This document shows, piece by piece, positions 62,295 through 64,000 of a stretch of 64,000 nucleotides of DNA (its first letter is position 1; each line of letters starts with the position of its first letter). The notes below the pieces were generated by a model. That model saw nothing but the letters and a program-made list of their open reading frames with translations, did not search any database and had not been told where the DNA came from. A program made the position numbers and the translations under genes. The stretch spans positions 124,001 to 188,000 of the forward strand of contig NZ_QUMD01000003.1 in the NCBI RefSeq assembly GCF_003481985.1. The letters run 5' to 3'. The stretch is from Clostridium sp. OF09-36. GTDB taxonomy: Bacteria > Bacillota > Clostridia > Lachnospirales > Lachnospiraceae.

Positions 62295-62421
62295 CAAAAT
62301 GTTGATCGAGAGGCGGGCCGGAATCGTCCGCTTTGCGATATAAAAGAAACTGTGGGAACTATGTCAGGCGGGAAGCCTTTCATAGAACAGGATCTGCAGA
62401 AAAAAATAGGGGGAAGACATT

Positions 62422-63546
62422 ATGATCAGTAAAGATAAAATGTCCGTAACAGTAGGTGTTGCATTTGTGTGGTTTACGACACAGTTCGGCGGCGGTTTTG
62501 CATCAGGCAACCAGCTTCGTCAGTATTTCGTACAGTTCGGAATCTGGGCATTCGTAACCTGTATCATGACTCAGTTTTTGGGTGCTTTTTTCCAGTGGTA
62601 TGCACTGAAATATGCAAAAAAGCATGAGGTATACGATTACAGAAGCTTTAACAACAGTTTTTACGGCAAGTACGCACCGATTTTTTCCAATCTGTATGAG
62701 CTGGTATATATTGTGACGATCTGCGTAGCTCCGGCAGCAGCATTCGCAACCGGCGTCAGCACTATGGAAAGTGCGTTTGGCATTAATCACTGGGTTGGAA
62801 CGATCTTTGTAGGAATCTTTATTTTTGCGGTAGCTGTATATGGCACCAACGTAGTACGTAAAGTGGCTGCTACTTTATCGGTACTGATTGTTGCGGGACT
62901 GTTGATCGTTTATATTCCGAATATCATCGCACAGTGGGGTGATATTTCCGCAAACATTTCCGCGAGCATGGCAAATCCGGCACCGTTTGGCAAGGCACTG
63001 TGGATCGGCTTCGTATATGCAGCCTTCCAGCTGGCATCCATCGGTCTGTTAGTACAGCACGCAAAACCGTTCGCATCTCCGGATGACGCGAAGACCTCTA
63101 TGGTTCAGGGATTTTTCGTAAACGTTCTGATTTGCCTGATGGCTGTTGTTGGTCTGATGGCAATCGCAAATGATCCGAACTTCGCAACCGAGAGCATTCC
63201 GCTGCTGATCCTGGTAAACAGAGGCGTAGCACCGGGTGTCCTTCGTCCGATCATTTCCATCCTGATCGTACTTGGCTCCGTATCTACTGCAGTAAACATG
63301 ATCGCAGGTATGTCAAACCGTGTATGTTCTTCTCTGGACAAAAACTTTGACCCGACTGCAAAACCGGGCGCAAAGGTTATCATTGTCACCCTGATCTGTA
63401 CCGTAGTAGCATTCGGTATCGCACAGCTTGGCCTGAACAAGATCGTTGCAGTTGGCTATAAGTACCTTGGATACTTAACCATCCCGGTTATCATGATCCC
63501 GTATCTGGTACATATGGTAGCTACCAAGTTCGATACCAAAGATTGA
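62422..63546 (+). CDS. YkvI-like membrane transporter
   Basis: 374 residues with about ten hydrophobic segments, of the YkvI group within the APC superfamily: FVWFTTQFGGGFASGNQLRQYF at the N-terminus is a discontinuous-helix signature. The family has no proven substrate. Its place between the dehydratase and the CoA-transferase gene suggests that it imports the amino acid or hydroxy acid fermented here or exports the reduced product. AGGGGGA precedes the ATG. Confidence 0.8.
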   Translation: MISKDKMSVTVGVAFVWFTTQFGGGFASGNQLRQYFVQFGIWAFVTCIMTQFLGAFFQWYALKYAKKHEVYDYRSFNNSFYGKYAPIFSNLYELVYIVTICVAPAAAFATGVSTMESAFGINHWVGTIFVGIFIFAVAVYGTNVVRKVAATLSVLIVAGLLIVYIPNIIAQWGDISANISASMANPAPFGKALWIGFVYAAFQLASIGLLVQHAKPFASPDDAKTSMVQGFFVNVLICLMAVVGLMAIANDPNFATESIPLLILVNRGVAPGVLRPIISILIVLGSVSTAVNMIAGMSNRVCSSLDKNFDPTAKPGAKVIIVTLICTVVAFGIAQLGLNKIVAVGYKYLGYLTIPVIMIPYLVHMVATKFDTKD

Positions 63547-63588
63547 GATTCTGGAACATTATAATTCAAAAAAGGAGTGTAACATAAA

Positions 63589-64000
63589 ATGAGCAAACCA
63601 TTGGAAGGTGTAAAAGTTATTGAGCTGGCAACCTTTATCGCTGCGGCAACCGCAGGCAGATTTATGGCTGACCTTGGAGCGGATGTTATTAAAATTGAGT
63701 CCGCAAAGGGTGATCCGTTAAGATATACCGCTCCGTCTGAGGGACGTCCGTTAGATATGTATGAGAATACAACCTGGGATCTGGAGAATGGCAATAAGAG
63801 ATGTATCTCCCTGAACATGAAAACTCCGGAGGGCAAGGAGGCATTCTTCAAGCTGCTGGATTCCGCAGATGTCCTGATCACCAACTGGCGCGTACAGGCT
63901 CTTCAGAGAGCTGGTCTTGACTATGAAACCTTAAAGGAAAGATATCCGAAGCTGGTTTATGCAATCTGTACCGGTTATGGTGAGTATGGTCCGGATAAGG
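63589..64000 (+). CDS. hadA: Class III (CaiB/BaiF) CoA-transferase, HadA/FldA-like, N-terminal part
   Basis: The first 137 codons are visible and the gene runs out of the window. LEGVKVIELATFIAAATAGRFMADLGADVIKIE is the N-terminal signature of the family, with NKRCISLNMKTPEGKEAFFKLLDSADVLITNWR and GYGEYGPDK following. The catalytic aspartate lies beyond the edge. In Stickland fermentation it passes CoA from the acyl-CoA end product to the (R)-2-hydroxy acid. AAAGGAG is 12 bases before the ATG. Confidence 0.9.
   Translation, partial: MSKPLEGVKVIELATFIAAATAGRFMADLGADVIKIESAKGDPLRYTAPSEGRPLDMYENTTWDLENGNKRCISLNMKTPEGKEAFFKLLDSADVLITNWRVQALQRAGLDYETLKERYPKLVYAICTGYGEYGPDK

Noticed and set aside
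1..64000. CRISPR arrays, prophage, integrative elements, rRNA genes
   Set aside because: No regularly spaced repeats, phage structural genes, integrases, transposases or rRNA sequence were seen.

Overview
The window comes from the chromosome of a spore-forming, amino-acid- and organic-acid-degrading anaerobe of the Clostridia, most likely Lachnospiraceae. Three things support this: the gene order hup-rlbP-yabP-yabQ-divIC-spoIIE-tilS-hpt-ftsH, the sporulation genes themselves, and an oxygen-sensitive 2-hydroxyacyl-CoA dehydratase with its activator. Base composition is roughly balanced. I see no prophage, insertion sequence, CRISPR array or rRNA operon.

Layout. 0-7 kb: tail of a YfcC-type carrier, an M20 amidohydrolase, a candidate small RNA, a YitT protein, queT behind a preQ1-I riboswitch, and on the minus strand a class A penicillin-binding protein with a small membrane protein. 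7-18 kb: murC, a cluster of DnaA boxes, dnaD, a DnaC/DnaI-type helicase loader, prs, lepB, a nucleotidyltransferase, exonuclease III and a GH13 enzyme. 17.5-25 kb: the hup-to-ftsH block. 25-35 kb: a second GH13 enzyme, tRNA-Tyr, tRNA-Leu, a solute-binding lipoprotein with a YesM/YesN two-component pair, an HPr-like protein lacking the active histidine, a DUF815 ATPase and tRNA-Arg.

35-64 kb is a catabolic region in three modules. (1) A PAS-sigma54 activator faces a family I CoA-transferase and a MaoC dehydratase, followed by a GntP permease and an enoyl-CoA hydratase; the shared gap holds a sigma54 promoter and three TTGC-N5-TGCAAC repeats. This looks like import, CoA activation and dehydration of a hydroxy acid. 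(2) A PrpR-like regulator with a degraded AAA+ core precedes garR, a DHDPS-family lyase or aldolase, a glycerate kinase and an AEC carrier, which suggests a glycerate route. (3) Between and beside two paralogous GntR regulators lie an acyl-CoA ligase, acdB-etfB-etfA, hadI-hadB-hadC, a YkvI-type carrier and hadA. Together they make up the reductive Stickland branch: 2-hydroxyacid, 2-hydroxyacyl-CoA, enoyl-CoA, acyl-CoA.

The most unusual signals are: a family of 104-106 nt palindromes, three copies, each starting exactly at the TAA stop of the gene before it; two terminator-like hairpins whose 3' arm is the ribosome binding site of a sporulation gene (yabP and spoIIE); and the DnaA-box cluster ahead of dnaD. 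Nine genes, including the essential murC and prs, are broken by twelve single missing bases, mostly in short homopolymers. These are most simply consensus errors, so reconstructed genes are listed full length.
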